In this document: positions 31,651 to 41,110 of the stretch, piece after piece
How the letters are laid out: each line of letters begins with the position of its first letter
Numbering within the stretch: position 1 is the stretch's first letter
Origin: Methylotenera_A sp049687015
GTDB taxonomy: Bacteria; Pseudomonadota; Gammaproteobacteria; Burkholderiales; Methylophilaceae
Length of the DNA: 64,000 nt
Assembly (NCBI GenBank): GCA_049687015.1
Contig: JBAVIP010000029.1
Span: 115,883 to 179,882 of the forward strand
Reading direction: 5' to 3'
Translations under genes and position numbers: made by a program
Notes under the pieces: model-generated
Seen by the model: only the letters and a program-made list of their open reading frames with translations
Database searches by the model: none
Told to the model about the DNA's origin: nothing

Positions 31651-34587
31651 TTATTTTAGCTTGGCCAGCTGGCTCTGCAGTTTCTCCAGATTCGCGCCAA
31701 ATTCAGCCAACCGCGCTTTTTCCTGCGCCACCACCGCGGCTGGTGCGCGTGCTACAAAGCTTTCATTGCCCAACTTGCCATTGGCTTTGCTAATCTCATT
31801 TTCCAGACGCGCAATTTCTTTGCCTAAACGCTCTTTCTCTGCCGCGACATCAATCTCGATTTTTAGCATCAGCTTAAAGTCATCTACCAACATCACCGGA
31901 GCATCGGCCTCTGGCAACCCAGTCACAACCCCTACATCTTCCAGTTTGGCCAAAGCCTTTAAATATGGTGCATAGCCAGCTAATTTGCCCGCATCACCGG
32001 CTGCTATTAACGGTACACGTGCTGCCGGCGATATGTTCATTTCGCCACGCAAGCTGCGGCAGGCATCCACCATTTGTTTTAATTGTGCAACCCAAGCTTC
32101 TGAGGCTTCATCCAGTTTATCAGGCTGTGCGCTTGGATAAGCTTCCAGCATGATGCTGGCGCCATGCTTCTCGGTCATCGGGGCGATAGTTTGCCAAATC
32201 TCTTCGGTAATGAACGGCATGATCGGATGCGCCAGTCGCAGAATAGTTTCCAGCACCCGCAACAAGGTACGACGCGTCGCGCGTTTTTCAGCATCAGTAC
32301 CGTTTTGAATCTGCACTTTTGCTAACTCTAGATACCAGTCACAGTATTCATCCCACACAAATTCGTAAATAGCTTTAGCCGCCAAGTCAAAGCGGTAATC
32401 CTCAAACGCACGTTCCACATCAGCCTCGGTGCGCTGCAAAATACTCACAATCCAGCGATCGGCTTGCGAGAATTTGCGCCCATGTTCACCACAACTCGCG
32501 GCATCAAAGCCGTTGTCCTGGGGACTTCCATCTTCTTTTTGGGTATTCATCAGCACAAAACGCGTGGCGTTCCACAATTTATTGCAGAAATTCCGGTAGC
32601 CATCGCAGCGCTGCAAATCAAACTTAATGTCGCGCCCAGGTGAAGCGAGTGCTGCAAAGGTAAAACGCAGCGCATCCGTGCCATAAGCCGCAATGCCTTC
32701 CGGGAACTCTTTGCGTGTGCGTTTTTCAATCTGCTCGGCCTGTTTCGGGTTCATCAAGCCGGTGGTGCGTTTTTTGATTAACTCATCAAGCGAAATACCG
32801 TCAATCAAATCAATCGGATCCAGCACATTGCCTTTAGATTTACTCATCTTCTGGCCTTCGGCATCACGAATCAAGCCATGCACATACACATGCCTGAAGG
32901 GGATTTTGCCAGTGATGTGCGTGGTCATCATCACCATGCGCGCCACCCAGAAGAAGATGATGTCAAACCCTGTCACCAGCACACTGGAAGGCAGATATTG
33001 CTGTAAGGCTTGGTTTTGTGCATCTATTGCTTCATCGCCTGTCCAACCCAGCGTAGAGAATGGCCATAGTGCAGATGAATACCAGGTATCCAATACGTCA
33101 TTGTCACGGGTTAAACCACGTTTTTTCAGCGCCTCAATTGCATCCTTTTCAATATCTGTTTCACTAAGCTCACTCAGCATTTTTTCGAACTGTTGATAAG
33201 CTTCAGCTTCATCACGAGCAACATAAACGCCTCCCAAAGCATCGTACCAAGCCGGGATTTGATGCCCCCACCATAATTGACGCGAGATACACCAATCCTG
33301 AATGTTATTCAGCCATTGGTTGTAAGTATTGACCCAGTTTTCAGGGTGAAACTTAATCTCACCGCTAGCAACAACATCGAGCGCTTTTTGCGTGATTGAT
33401 TTACCGTCAGCAGCGGGTTTACTCATGGCAACAAACCATTGATCGGTAAGCATAGGTTCAATCACTACGCCGGTACGGTCGCCGCGCGGCACTTTGAGTT
33501 TGTGTTTATCGGTTTTGACTAAATAGCCTTGCGCCTCAAGGTCTGCGACCACTTGCTTACGCGCGGCAAAACGCTCCAATCCTATTAAGTTTTTAGGTAA
33601 ATCTATAGATTGTTTAGCTGAGCCATCAGCTGCAACTACTTCTGCTGTAGCAGGTACATTGCCAACTAAATTTAAAATAGCGATCTTATCTAAATGATGG
33701 CGCTGGCCAACCGCGTAGTCATTAAAGTCATGCGCTGGCGTGGCCTTCACCACGCCTGTGCCGAATTCTTTATCGACATAATCATCGGCGATAATCGGGA
33801 TTTCACGGTCGCATAGTGGCAATTTAACGTTTTTACCAATCAAGTGTTTGTAGCGCTCATCTTCAGGATGCACCATCACCGCCACGTCGCCCAGCATGGT
33901 TTCCGGGCGTGTCGTTGCCACCGTCAAATGACCAGAACCTTCAGCAAGCGGATAGTTGATGTGCCACATAAAGCCATCTTCTTCTTCCTGCACTACTTCC
34001 AGGTCAGACACCGCTGTACCCAGTTTCACATCCCAGTTCACCAGCCGTTTGCCGCGATAAATCAAGCCTTCGTTATACAAACGCACAAAAGTCTCGGTAA
34101 CGGTTTTGTTTAAACCTTCATCCATGGTGAAGCGCTCGCGTGACCAATCAGGCGAAGTGCCAAGTCGGCGCATTTGGCGGGTGATGGTAGAGCCGGAATG
34201 CTCTTTCCATTCCCATACTTTTTCCAGGAATTTCTCACGGCCTAAGTCATGGCGCGATACACCCTGTGCATCCAACTGGCGCTCAACCACTATCTGCGTG
34301 GCTATGCCCGCATGGTCTGTACCCGGCTGCCAGAGCGTGTTGTCGCCCCGCATGCGGTGATAGCGGGTGAGTGCATCCATGAGGGTTTGGTTAAAGCCGT
34401 GCCCCATGTGCAACGTACCGGTGACATTGGGGGGCGGTAATAGAATGCAAAAGTTTTCTTTAATTTCCGGGTTCAAACCAGCGGCATAATAGCCTTTGTT
34501 CTCCCAGAATTCGTACCATTTGCTTTCAATGGTTTTAGGGTCAAACGACTTGGCCAGTTCTTTTTGTGGTGTATTTTGAATGCTCAT
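31651..34587 (-). CDS. valS: Valyl-tRNA synthetase
   Basis: The 978-residue class I synthetase carries PPPNVTGTLHMGH (HIGH-type motif), the editing domain (TTRPETMLGDVAV), GQKMSKSKGNVLDP (KMSKS) and a C-terminal coiled-coil arm (EKERLGKEIARLENEISKA). It charges tRNA-Val. The start at 34587 (MSIQNTPQ) is chosen because the family begins near there; an upstream in-frame ATG at 34614 would add nine residues. Neither has a strong ribosome site. Confidence 0.97.
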   Translation of the reverse strand: MSIQNTPQKELAKSFDPKTIESKWYEFWENKGYYAAGLNPEIKENFCILLPPPNVTGTLHMGHGFNQTLMDALTRYHRMRGDNTLWQPGTDHAGIATQIVVERQLDAQGVSRHDLGREKFLEKVWEWKEHSGSTITRQMRRLGTSPDWSRERFTMDEGLNKTVTETFVRLYNEGLIYRGKRLVNWDVKLGTAVSDLEVVQEEEDGFMWHINYPLAEGSGHLTVATTRPETMLGDVAVMVHPEDERYKHLIGKNVKLPLCDREIPIIADDYVDKEFGTGVVKATPAHDFNDYAVGQRHHLDKIAILNLVGNVPATAEVVAADGSAKQSIDLPKNLIGLERFAARKQVVADLEAQGYLVKTDKHKLKVPRGDRTGVVIEPMLTDQWFVAMSKPAADGKSITQKALDVVASGEIKFHPENWVNTYNQWLNNIQDWCISRQLWWGHQIPAWYDALGGVYVARDEAEAYQQFEKMLSELSETDIEKDAIEALKKRGLTRDNDVLDTWYSSALWPFSTLGWTGDEAIDAQNQALQQYLPSSVLVTGFDIIFFWVARMVMMTTHITGKIPFRHVYVHGLIRDAEGQKMSKSKGNVLDPIDLIDGISLDELIKKRTTGLMNPKQAEQIEKRTRKEFPEGIAAYGTDALRFTFAALASPGRDIKFDLQRCDGYRNFCNKLWNATRFVLMNTQKEDGSPQDNGFDAASCGEHGRKFSQADRWIVSILQRTEADVERAFEDYRFDLAAKAIYEFVWDEYCDWYLELAKVQIQNGTDAEKRATRRTLLRVLETILRLAHPIMPFITEEIWQTIAPMTEKHGASIMLEAYPSAQPDKLDEASEAWVAQLKQMVDACRSLRGEMNISPAARVPLIAAGDAGKLAGYAPYLKALAKLEDVGVVTGLPEADAPVMLVDDFKLMLKIEIDVAAEKERLGKEIARLENEISKANGKLGNESFVARAPAAVVAQEKARLAEFGANLEKLQSQLAKLK

Positions 34588-34673
34588 AGGCGTGAATTTT
34601 ACCACAGCCCACATGGCCTCGACGCCTGCAAAAACGCGTGCCCTGAAAAATTAAGGCAAGGAATGCTACTTAT

Positions 34674-35912
34674 TTACGACCGACTGTTCACGCTATCGCC
34701 AAAAAACTCAACGCCTACTTTATCCCAATAACGTGAAAAACGTTTTAGCCGTTTTTCACTGATTTCGGCCTCTGCAAATTTAACTTCCGGCTGCCATATT
34801 GGATTAAATGGCTCTAATAATGCTTTTACTTGTGTATTTGGTGTTGCCTGTGTAACCACTTGGCCTACCCCACGCGCTTTGAGCACTTCGCGCGTATCGC
34901 CGATCCAGACTTCCACATCTTGCAGCTCATTTAAACAATCCGCTAAAAATTGTATGCGTTTAAGCGGCCATTTGCCGTGCAGCATATCATCGAACACGAA
35001 AATCTTAGGCATGGGTTTGCGTAATAGCGGATGCGCGGAGGAGAGCATTTCATCGTGCACAAACACGGCCACCGCCTGGTGCGTTGAAATTGGGCCTCTC
35101 TCTGGCATTATCACACGATGTGCTTTGGCTTTTTCTGGCGGAGTATTGTCGAATAATTTTTCGGCAAGTGCCTCGTGACTTGCATCAAAAGGGCAATTCA
35201 CTTTGCAATTGGCACAGTATTTTTCTCCGGTATGGCGCGCCAGACTTTCCTTGTTAAAGTAATATGGCTTGGAACTATATAATGAGGCCACCCATTGCCA
35301 GGAAAGGTGGTTGGAGCCTTTGTCGCCATCGAGCAAATGATTTTCAAACCAATCGGCCGCCTCGCGCCAATCAACCTTAAGCCAGTGCACCACGTAAGCT
35401 GCAAACCACTTACGTGCATGGTTGTGCACATAGCCTTCTTGCATTAAGTTACGAATAAAACCATCCATACAGGGCAGGCCGGTAATGCCCTGGCGAATAA
35501 AATCCGGCAATAATTTATCGCCAAGTGCAATTTTTGGATCTTCGATATCGTTGAAAATGCCATTGCCTAATTGATACCAGACACGGCGCCAATAGTCGCG
35601 CCAGGCCAGTGCACCTACAAACTCTTCAGCCTGTGCGCCAAAACGATTACGCACACTGTCAGAGGCTTCTTTTAAAGTGATACAACCATGCCGAAAATAC
35701 GGCGAAAGCCTGGAAACCGAGCCATTGAGAAAATTTCGATTACGATTATAAGCCTCAATATCAATCGTATTCAGGCGTTTTAATGCCTCGTGCCTGCCGC
35801 CGCGCCATTCGTCACCCAAAAACGAACCAATTGCCTGTGGAAACATACGCCTAATGTATTGTAATCGCTCTACACGATCTGGAGGTATAGTGAGTTTATA
35901 AAAATTTGCCAT
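34674..35912 (-). CDS. Photolyase/cryptochrome-like flavoprotein with apparently permuted domains
   Basis: The 412-residue protein begins with the helical FAD-binding domain of photolyases: GRHEALKRL (39-47), SRLSPYFRHGCIT (67-79), WRDYWRRVW (104-112), GYVHNHARKWFAAY (160-173) and LLDGDKGSNHLSWQW (193-207), the last holding the FAD-facing Asn at 201 and likely electron-transfer Trp. The antenna alpha/beta domain that normally comes first is missing at the N-terminus. Residues about 280-395 (AVAVFVHDE, KIFVFDDM, KRIQFLADCLNEL, WIGDTREVL) resemble it. A CX2CX3C motif (233-240) sits between. Activity, repair or signalling, cannot be told from sequence. Confidence 0.8.
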   Translation of the reverse strand: MANFYKLTIPPDRVERLQYIRRMFPQAIGSFLGDEWRGGRHEALKRLNTIDIEAYNRNRNFLNGSVSRLSPYFRHGCITLKEASDSVRNRFGAQAEEFVGALAWRDYWRRVWYQLGNGIFNDIEDPKIALGDKLLPDFIRQGITGLPCMDGFIRNLMQEGYVHNHARKWFAAYVVHWLKVDWREAADWFENHLLDGDKGSNHLSWQWVASLYSSKPYYFNKESLARHTGEKYCANCKVNCPFDASHEALAEKLFDNTPPEKAKAHRVIMPERGPISTHQAVAVFVHDEMLSSAHPLLRKPMPKIFVFDDMLHGKWPLKRIQFLADCLNELQDVEVWIGDTREVLKARGVGQVVTQATPNTQVKALLEPFNPIWQPEVKFAEAEISEKRLKRFSRYWDKVGVEFFGDSVNSRS

Positions 35913-36120
35913 TATGATATTTCCAGCTGTATTCTTTTCATATCAATAGTTTACACTTCTTTTATAAGTTTTTTTCGAGTATATTTTGCTTTATTTTGTC
36001 AATGGAATATCCATTGCAGTTGTTATAAGTGATTTTAGTGAGTTAGTATTTTTCTACGAGCCACTAAATTAGTGCTAAGATAATTCTAGTAACTTTTAAG
36101 TGTATTTTAAAGAGGCGATA

Positions 36121-36567
36121 ATGATAGATGCAATGTGGGTGTGGGGGGCGATTGGCTTGGTTTTATTGGCGGTTGAAATGGCCACTGGTACGTTTTATGT
36201 ACTGTGGTTTGGCATTTCAGCCTTAAGCGTGGCTATCGCCATGTGGGTGTTCCCTAATATTCCACATGCCATACAATTTGCCATGTTTGCCGCCCTTTCC
36301 ATCAGTTCACTCGCCATTTGGAAACTCAATTATAAAAAAACCGAAACACATTCGCGCGTAGGGCAGGCGCAAGGCGAAGAGATTGGACGTATTGGCACAG
36401 TTATAAAGGCTTGCAGCCCAACCCATAATGGCAAAATTCGCTTTACCCAAGGCTTAATGGGCAGCCGCGAATGGGCCGCCATTGCAGATGAGGCAATCGA
36501 AGCAAACAGCAACGCAACCGTCATTGCCGTTGAAGGTAATGCGCTGCGCATTAAAAAAATCAATTAA
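36121..36567 (+). CDS. NfeD-like membrane protein
   Basis: The start at 36121 has GAGG 6 bases upstream. The 148-residue protein has two to three membrane segments (about 5-75), then a small OB-fold domain (about 90-146; GRIGTVIKACSPTHNGKIRF...ATVIAVEGNALRIKKI) typical of short NfeD proteins. It is followed by an SPFH gene after 32 bases; these pairs work together in membrane quality control in many bacteria. Confidence 0.88.
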   Translation: MIDAMWVWGAIGLVLLAVEMATGTFYVLWFGISALSVAIAMWVFPNIPHAIQFAMFAALSISSLAIWKLNYKKTETHSRVGQAQGEEIGRIGTVIKACSPTHNGKIRFTQGLMGSREWAAIADEAIEANSNATVIAVEGNALRIKKIN

Positions 36568-36599
36568 CTTTTTAGGCAACTTAACCTTAGGAAAGCATC

Positions 36600-37442
36600 A
36601 TGACCGAATTTAGCTTTGTACTCATATTTTTAGCAGTTATTGCCATATTTAAAGGCGTGCGCATTGTGCCGCAGGGTGAGGAATGGGTAGTGGAACGCTT
36701 GGGTAAGTTTGCTGGCGTACTCACCCCTGGCTTACATGTAATCAACCCCGTTTTTAGTCGAGTGAGCTATAAAGTCACCACCAAAGACATTATTTTAGAC
36801 GTGCCTGAACAAGAAGTGATTACGCGTGACAACGCTGTGATATTAGCTAACGCAATCGCATTTATTAAAGTCTCGAATATTGAACGCTCTGTGTACGGTA
36901 TCGAAAATTTCCGTGAAGCAATGCGCAACATGGTGCAAACTTCACTTAGGTCAATTATTGGCGGCATGGATTTAAACCAAGCACTCACCTCGCGCGACCG
37001 CATTAAAGCTGAACTGAAAGAAGCAATCGCAGATGAGGCGCTGGACTGGGGTTTAACGGTAAAATCGGTAGAAATTCAAGATATTAAACCTTCATCTAAC
37101 ATGCAGGATGCCATGGAGAGACAAGCTGCCGCCGAGCGTGAACGCGTAGCTGTAGTAACCGAAGCTGAAGGTGCCAAACAATCGCTGATATTAAACGCAG
37201 AAGCACGCCTGGAGGCTGCGCGTAAAGATGCTGAAGCACAAATGGTGGCTGCCAAAGCATCCGCTGAGTCGATTAAATTTATCACCGAAGCGGTAAAAGA
37301 AAATAATGCGTCCGCCATGTTTTTATTGGGCGACCGCTACATCACTGCTTTGCAAAAAATGTCAGCTTCTGAAAACAGTAAAATTATTGTCATGCCGGGC
37401 GATTTGGTTGGTGCAGTAAAGTCTTTAGTGGGTGGCAAATAA
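36600..37442 (+). CDS. SPFH-domain stomatin-like protein
   Basis: The 280-residue protein has one N-terminal hydrophobic anchor (FSFVLIFLAVIAIFKGV). The SPFH domain follows: IVPQGEEWVVERLGKFAGVLTPGLH, VPEQEVITRDNAVI and the RSIIGGMDLNQALTSRDRI section. An alanine/glutamate-rich coiled-coil (AERERVAVVTEAEGAKQSL) completes it. This matches QmcA/stomatin proteins. It is paired with the NfeD-like gene upstream; the two probably form a membrane scaffold. Confidence 0.92.
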   Translation: MTEFSFVLIFLAVIAIFKGVRIVPQGEEWVVERLGKFAGVLTPGLHVINPVFSRVSYKVTTKDIILDVPEQEVITRDNAVILANAIAFIKVSNIERSVYGIENFREAMRNMVQTSLRSIIGGMDLNQALTSRDRIKAELKEAIADEALDWGLTVKSVEIQDIKPSSNMQDAMERQAAAERERVAVVTEAEGAKQSLILNAEARLEAARKDAEAQMVAAKASAESIKFITEAVKENNASAMFLLGDRYITALQKMSASENSKIIVMPGDLVGAVKSLVGGK

Positions 37443-37482
37443 GAGCTCGATTCCTTCCCTACTAGGGGGAGGGCTGGAGGGG

Positions 37483-38232
37483 TCAAAAGCGACCACACAC
37501 CAAACAAGCTGGATCTTTACTCAGCCTAATAGTGCGCCATTCCATAGAAAGCGCATCCAGCAACAACAATCTGCCTTGCAAACTCTCACCTATATTCAAT
37601 ATTAGCTTTAGGGCCTCCGCTGCTTGGGTGGTGCCTATCATGCCCACCAATGGCGCAAATACGCCATTGTCCGCACAGCGCATTTCCTGGTCTTCGCCTA
37701 CATCAGGATACAAGCAGTGATAACACGGGCTGGTTTCCTGCCTAAAATCGAATACTGTAATTTGTCCTTCAAATCGAATCGCCGCACCTGAAACCAGTGG
37801 TTTTTTAAGCTGCACACAGATTCGATTCAACGTGTAGCGGGTAGCAAAATTGTCAGAACAATCAATCACCACATCTGCTCGCTCGGCTAAGGCTTTAAAT
37901 TCGGCCTCGGTAGACTTTTGCTGAATGGTTTGCACCATAACATCGGGGTTAATTTCATAAATGGTTTGCTGGGCAGAAACCGCTTTATTGATACCCACAC
38001 TTGCAGTGGTGTGGATAATCTGCCGCTGCAAATTGGTCAAATCGACATTGTCAAAATCGCAGATGGTTAATTTACCCACGCCAGAAGCCGCTAGATATAA
38101 GGCTGCTGGCGAACCCAACCCACCAGCCCCAACTATCAGCACATGACTTTGAGTGAGTTTTTCCTGGCCCTCATACCCCACTTGCGGCAATAGAATGTGA
38201 CGGCTGTAGCGTAGAAGTTGATTGTCATTCAT
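37483..38232 (-). CDS. moeB: MoeB/ThiF-family sulfur-carrier adenylyltransferase
   Basis: The 249-residue E1-like enzyme has the ATP-binding GAGGLGSPAALYLAASG, DFDNVDLTNLQRQ, the Asp/Asn/Arg set in DCSDNFATRYTLN and two zinc CxxC pairs (CYHC and CLVC). It adenylates the C-terminal glycine of a ThiS/MoaD-type sulfur carrier. There is no C-terminal rhodanese domain, and the catalytic Cys loop seen in ThiF is not obvious, so MoeB (molybdopterin) is slightly favoured over ThiF. It stands alone between the SPFH gene and pilus cluster 2. Confidence 0.85.
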   Translation of the reverse strand: MNDNQLLRYSRHILLPQVGYEGQEKLTQSHVLIVGAGGLGSPAALYLAASGVGKLTICDFDNVDLTNLQRQIIHTTASVGINKAVSAQQTIYEINPDVMVQTIQQKSTEAEFKALAERADVVIDCSDNFATRYTLNRICVQLKKPLVSGAAIRFEGQITVFDFRQETSPCYHCLYPDVGEDQEMRCADNGVFAPLVGMIGTTQAAEALKLILNIGESLQGRLLLLDALSMEWRTIRLSKDPACLVCGRF

Positions 38233-38241
38233 GGCTAAAGT

Positions 38242-38982
38242 TTAGTGAAGCTGACCAGCTTGAATCATAGCGTTGTAAAGAACGAATGGCGAAATCCAAA
38301 CAACCATGTGATCAAACTCCCCATTTGCTGCACCTGCCGCAGTTACATCATGACTTACAAAAACGGCATCATTATTTAAATTGGCATTTTCATCTGCACC
38401 GCCTGAACCTTGTGTAAAAGTTGCACCCATTGAATAAATCACAGCAACTGCTTCATTTATTAAATTGATTGTAGCAGTGCAATTGGCTGCAGTAGATGTT
38501 GCGCACACACGAAAATCTGGCGTTAATGCTGCAAGCCCTATTGTATTCATTGCATTATTTGTAGTAAAAGCATTTGTATTTGCACTTGTAACTGCATAGC
38601 GAATTCTGTTATTCCAGGCATCCATTGCAAATCCCTGAGCATCAGTTGGCTGAATGCCTAAACTTGTAGCAGGCAAAAACCCCACAAGTTGAGTGCATGC
38701 CCCACTGGCATTTGGATTAGCTGTCCCTGTATCATCGGGAAAAGTGGCTGTACCATTATTTGTTGCTGGACAAGGTAACCGTCCATTACGTTGTGCAAAA
38801 CCTAACAAAGCTTGCTTGGCATTCTCTAAGGTGTTTTCTGTTTGTGCCTGTGCCAATTGCTGTCGCTGCGCTTGCAAAGGTAGAAGTAGCGCTCCGAGTA
38901 CGAAACCTAGTATGACCAACACCATGGCCATTTCTATTAATGTGAAGCCTATTTGCTTCATTCTTATGTTTAATTCTATCAT
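38242..38982 (-). CDS. Prepilin-like protein of pilus cluster 2
   Basis: The 246-residue protein has a class III prepilin start (KQIG-FTLIEMAMVLVILGFVLGALLLPLQAQ, Glu5 present), a helical spine and then NGRLPCPA and a large beta-rich domain. The GRLPCP motif marks a group of pilin-like proteins that I cannot name more closely. Its ATG overlaps the stop of the 542-residue gene by ATGA. It ends the cluster, about where MSHA loci keep their minor pilins. Confidence 0.8.
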   Translation of the reverse strand: MIELNIRMKQIGFTLIEMAMVLVILGFVLGALLLPLQAQRQQLAQAQTENTLENAKQALLGFAQRNGRLPCPATNNGTATFPDDTGTANPNASGACTQLVGFLPATSLGIQPTDAQGFAMDAWNNRIRYAVTSANTNAFTTNNAMNTIGLAALTPDFRVCATSTAANCTATINLINEAVAVIYSMGATFTQGSGGADENANLNNDAVFVSHDVTAAGAANGEFDHMVVWISPFVLYNAMIQAGQLH

Positions 38983-40607
38983 GGCGCTACAATCGTAGTT
39001 TGATCGTTGTAATTGCTAGTTTTTTGTTTGTTGGTAGCATCAAAAGTAAAGTCTCCATCTGCATTTTCTGTGCTATCTAAGTAATCAGCGATATTGTTTG
39101 ATGGGCGACTCTGAGGGATAGCTGGTAGCGCTTCGGTTGTCGGTAGTGCAGAACCAGCACCAATTAATAATGCACTTATCCCAGCTTTAGCTCCAGCCTG
39201 AATATTAGCGGTAGGTGACCACTCATAATAAAAATAATCTTGCCATAAATTTGTTTTAAACCAGATTGGTTCTTTTAAGCCTATTGTAAATGAACCAATC
39301 GCATTACACGCTGCATTACCCCCAGACTTTACACAGCCTGGAGCAGCCAAGTCTGAGGTTGAATATATGTCTGCGTACGCTGGCGGCGTGTAAGTATAGG
39401 TGCCAATAACGTTATGCGTGCAAACACCTGCTGCAGTGCAGGTAAAATTGCTTGTTCCTGCTGTATTTTTACAAAAACCCGCACCTGTACAGGTACAAAC
39501 TGTACTTGTAGTACGTGTACATGCTCCTGAAATATTGGATGCTGACCATGTTCCGCTACTCCGCTTAAAAGCAACACTAATAATCGGTTTGAAACTACAA
39601 GCACAAAGATTGCTGGCGCTGCATGAACAATTATCGGTTATGTCTATTGGCAACTGCCCCTCTCTGTTGCCGAGCACAGAAATATTAGAAGCAGTACCAA
39701 GTAAATCAGCATCAGGGAAATAACCATTTTTAGCCCTATAACTATTTAAAAGAAATTTTGCTTCCATCACAGCACGCTCTTCTAATGCTGCGATTAACTC
39801 ATCAATCGTAATATAAACTAATTTATCATTGTAACTATAGGGTTCTACCGATTGATCTTTGTAGGTTGGGTCATTTTTAGCTACTACTCTAAAATCTTCT
39901 CCTGCGATAAACTCCTGCACGTTAATATCACTTGTTGGGTACAAATAATTCTTATATGGCGTATTATCTGCCATCACAATTTTATCTAAATATTGATTTG
40001 GATTTGCAACGCCTCCCGATCTATCTTGCCCGCCAATTGGCTCGCCAGGAGCAATAATAACAGCAGCTACTCGGTTAGATATGACTACACCGTTTCTATC
40101 TTTCACGGTAAGCCACGGGTAAGCTGGATTATTTATAATGCTAGGGTTAATCACTGGGTCAGATGCTGGCGCTTGGTAATGATGCACCAAATTTCTAGAT
40201 ACCTCATACCACAAACGATTGCCCTGAGCGTCTTGCCAATCACCTCCCAAGCCTGTTTGAGGTAAAACACACGGGTTAGTCTGCCCATATATGGGCAACT
40301 CTCCAATTAAAAATTCATATTTAAAAACGCCTGTATAACAATCACTCTTCCCATCAAATCCACCGCCAGTGCCTCTATCAGGAAAAGGAAGCTGCCCAGG
40401 AGTATTGGGGTGACTCACTGCCCAAGAAATCAATGCCTGTTTGGCTGAAGCAAGTGATTGATAAGTTTTTTTATCTTGTTCTAGCCTCAATCTCTCCGGG
40501 TTAAAAGCATGTAGCAAATAAGCAAGCACACCCAACCCAATAATAAAGGCCATTAAGATTAGCACTGCGCCTTTTTGTTTGGTAAATAACTTATTTGGTT
40601 TTTGCAT
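38979..40607 (-). CDS. PilX-like surface protein with cysteine-rich insert
   Basis: The 542-residue protein starts KQKG-AVLILMAFIIGLGVLAYLL, the PilX-type hydrophobic N-terminus without the usual Glu5. A helical spine and a motif (PGQLPFPDRGT, 70-80) echo the GRLPCP motif of its downstream partner. Residues 327-396 hold ten Cys in CxC and CTxxGxC patterns, forming two imperfect repeats. The rest is beta-rich. It is likely a minor or tip pilin stabilised by disulfides. It resembles MSHA-locus minor proteins by position rather than by sequence. Confidence 0.7.
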   Translation of the reverse strand: MQKPNKLFTKQKGAVLILMAFIIGLGVLAYLLHAFNPERLRLEQDKKTYQSLASAKQALISWAVSHPNTPGQLPFPDRGTGGGFDGKSDCYTGVFKYEFLIGELPIYGQTNPCVLPQTGLGGDWQDAQGNRLWYEVSRNLVHHYQAPASDPVINPSIINNPAYPWLTVKDRNGVVISNRVAAVIIAPGEPIGGQDRSGGVANPNQYLDKIVMADNTPYKNYLYPTSDINVQEFIAGEDFRVVAKNDPTYKDQSVEPYSYNDKLVYITIDELIAALEERAVMEAKFLLNSYRAKNGYFPDADLLGTASNISVLGNREGQLPIDITDNCSCSASNLCACSFKPIISVAFKRSSGTWSASNISGACTRTTSTVCTCTGAGFCKNTAGTSNFTCTAAGVCTHNVIGTYTYTPPAYADIYSTSDLAAPGCVKSGGNAACNAIGSFTIGLKEPIWFKTNLWQDYFYYEWSPTANIQAGAKAGISALLIGAGSALPTTEALPAIPQSRPSNNIADYLDSTENADGDFTFDATNKQKTSNYNDQTTIVAP

Positions 40608-40618
40608 ACAACTTATGT

Positions 40619-41110
40619 CTAAAAACCTTGATTCCCAATCGTACCGCTATCGCCTTGTGCACCGTGGTTGCGTGCTTCGCGCACTCGATTGGTTTCGGGG
40701 TCGTAAACCTGGCCAGCTTTTAAGTTAAGGCGCTTGCCATTGGCAGATAATTTGATTGGCACGCGATTGCTATCTTCTGACAATCTGCCCACTTGTACAT
40801 CTTTATTGCCTGAGTTTTCTTGCAGGGCTTGGTTATTCACCCATATGGTGCCATGTTTGCCATCGTTACGTTTTACATAGCCTTGCAAATTCACAGCATT
40901 GGGCAGCACAATTGGCGCGGGTTCAGCTGTTTCAACAGGCTCTTCTACTTTTACTTGCGCATTTAATTTTTTGGTTTTCCTTAAATAATCCAGGTTACTG
41001 CGTTCTGCGGGAGAGGTAAACAGGCGGCCAATCGGCTCGGCTGCGATTGTTAATTGATTAAACGCCATAAAAATGGTCATGGCGAAAATTAATGCGAAAA
41101 TTTTCATCAT
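40619..41110 (-). CDS. Periplasmic PilP/MshK-like protein
   Basis: The start at 41110 forms an ATGA overlap with the upstream gene. The 163-residue protein has a signal peptide (cleavage near TIAA-EPIG), a conserved-looking RLFTSPAERSNLDYLR, a disordered Glu/Pro stretch and a beta domain (NLQGYVKRNDGKHGTIWVNNQ, like the MshK/GspC HR fold). The C-terminal tail is Gly/Asn-rich. Its place after a PilO-like gene supports a periplasmic linker to the MshL secretin. Confidence 0.7.
   Translation of the reverse strand: MMKIFALIFAMTIFMAFNQLTIAAEPIGRLFTSPAERSNLDYLRKTKKLNAQVKVEEPVETAEPAPIVLPNAVNLQGYVKRNDGKHGTIWVNNQALQENSGNKDVQVGRLSEDSNRVPIKLSANGKRLNLKAGQVYDPETNRVREARNHGAQGDSGTIGNQGF

Noticed and set aside
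37443..37482. G-rich stretch between the SPFH gene and moeB as a terminator or repeat
   Set aside because: The hairpin CCCT...AGGG is short, lacks a T-run and could not be confirmed as a repeat within this window.
38982..40607. Cys-rich section as a possible frameshift
   Set aside because: The frame stays open for 542 codons with a matching N-terminal and C-terminal style and an exact ATGA overlap with the next gene, so it reads as one intact gene.
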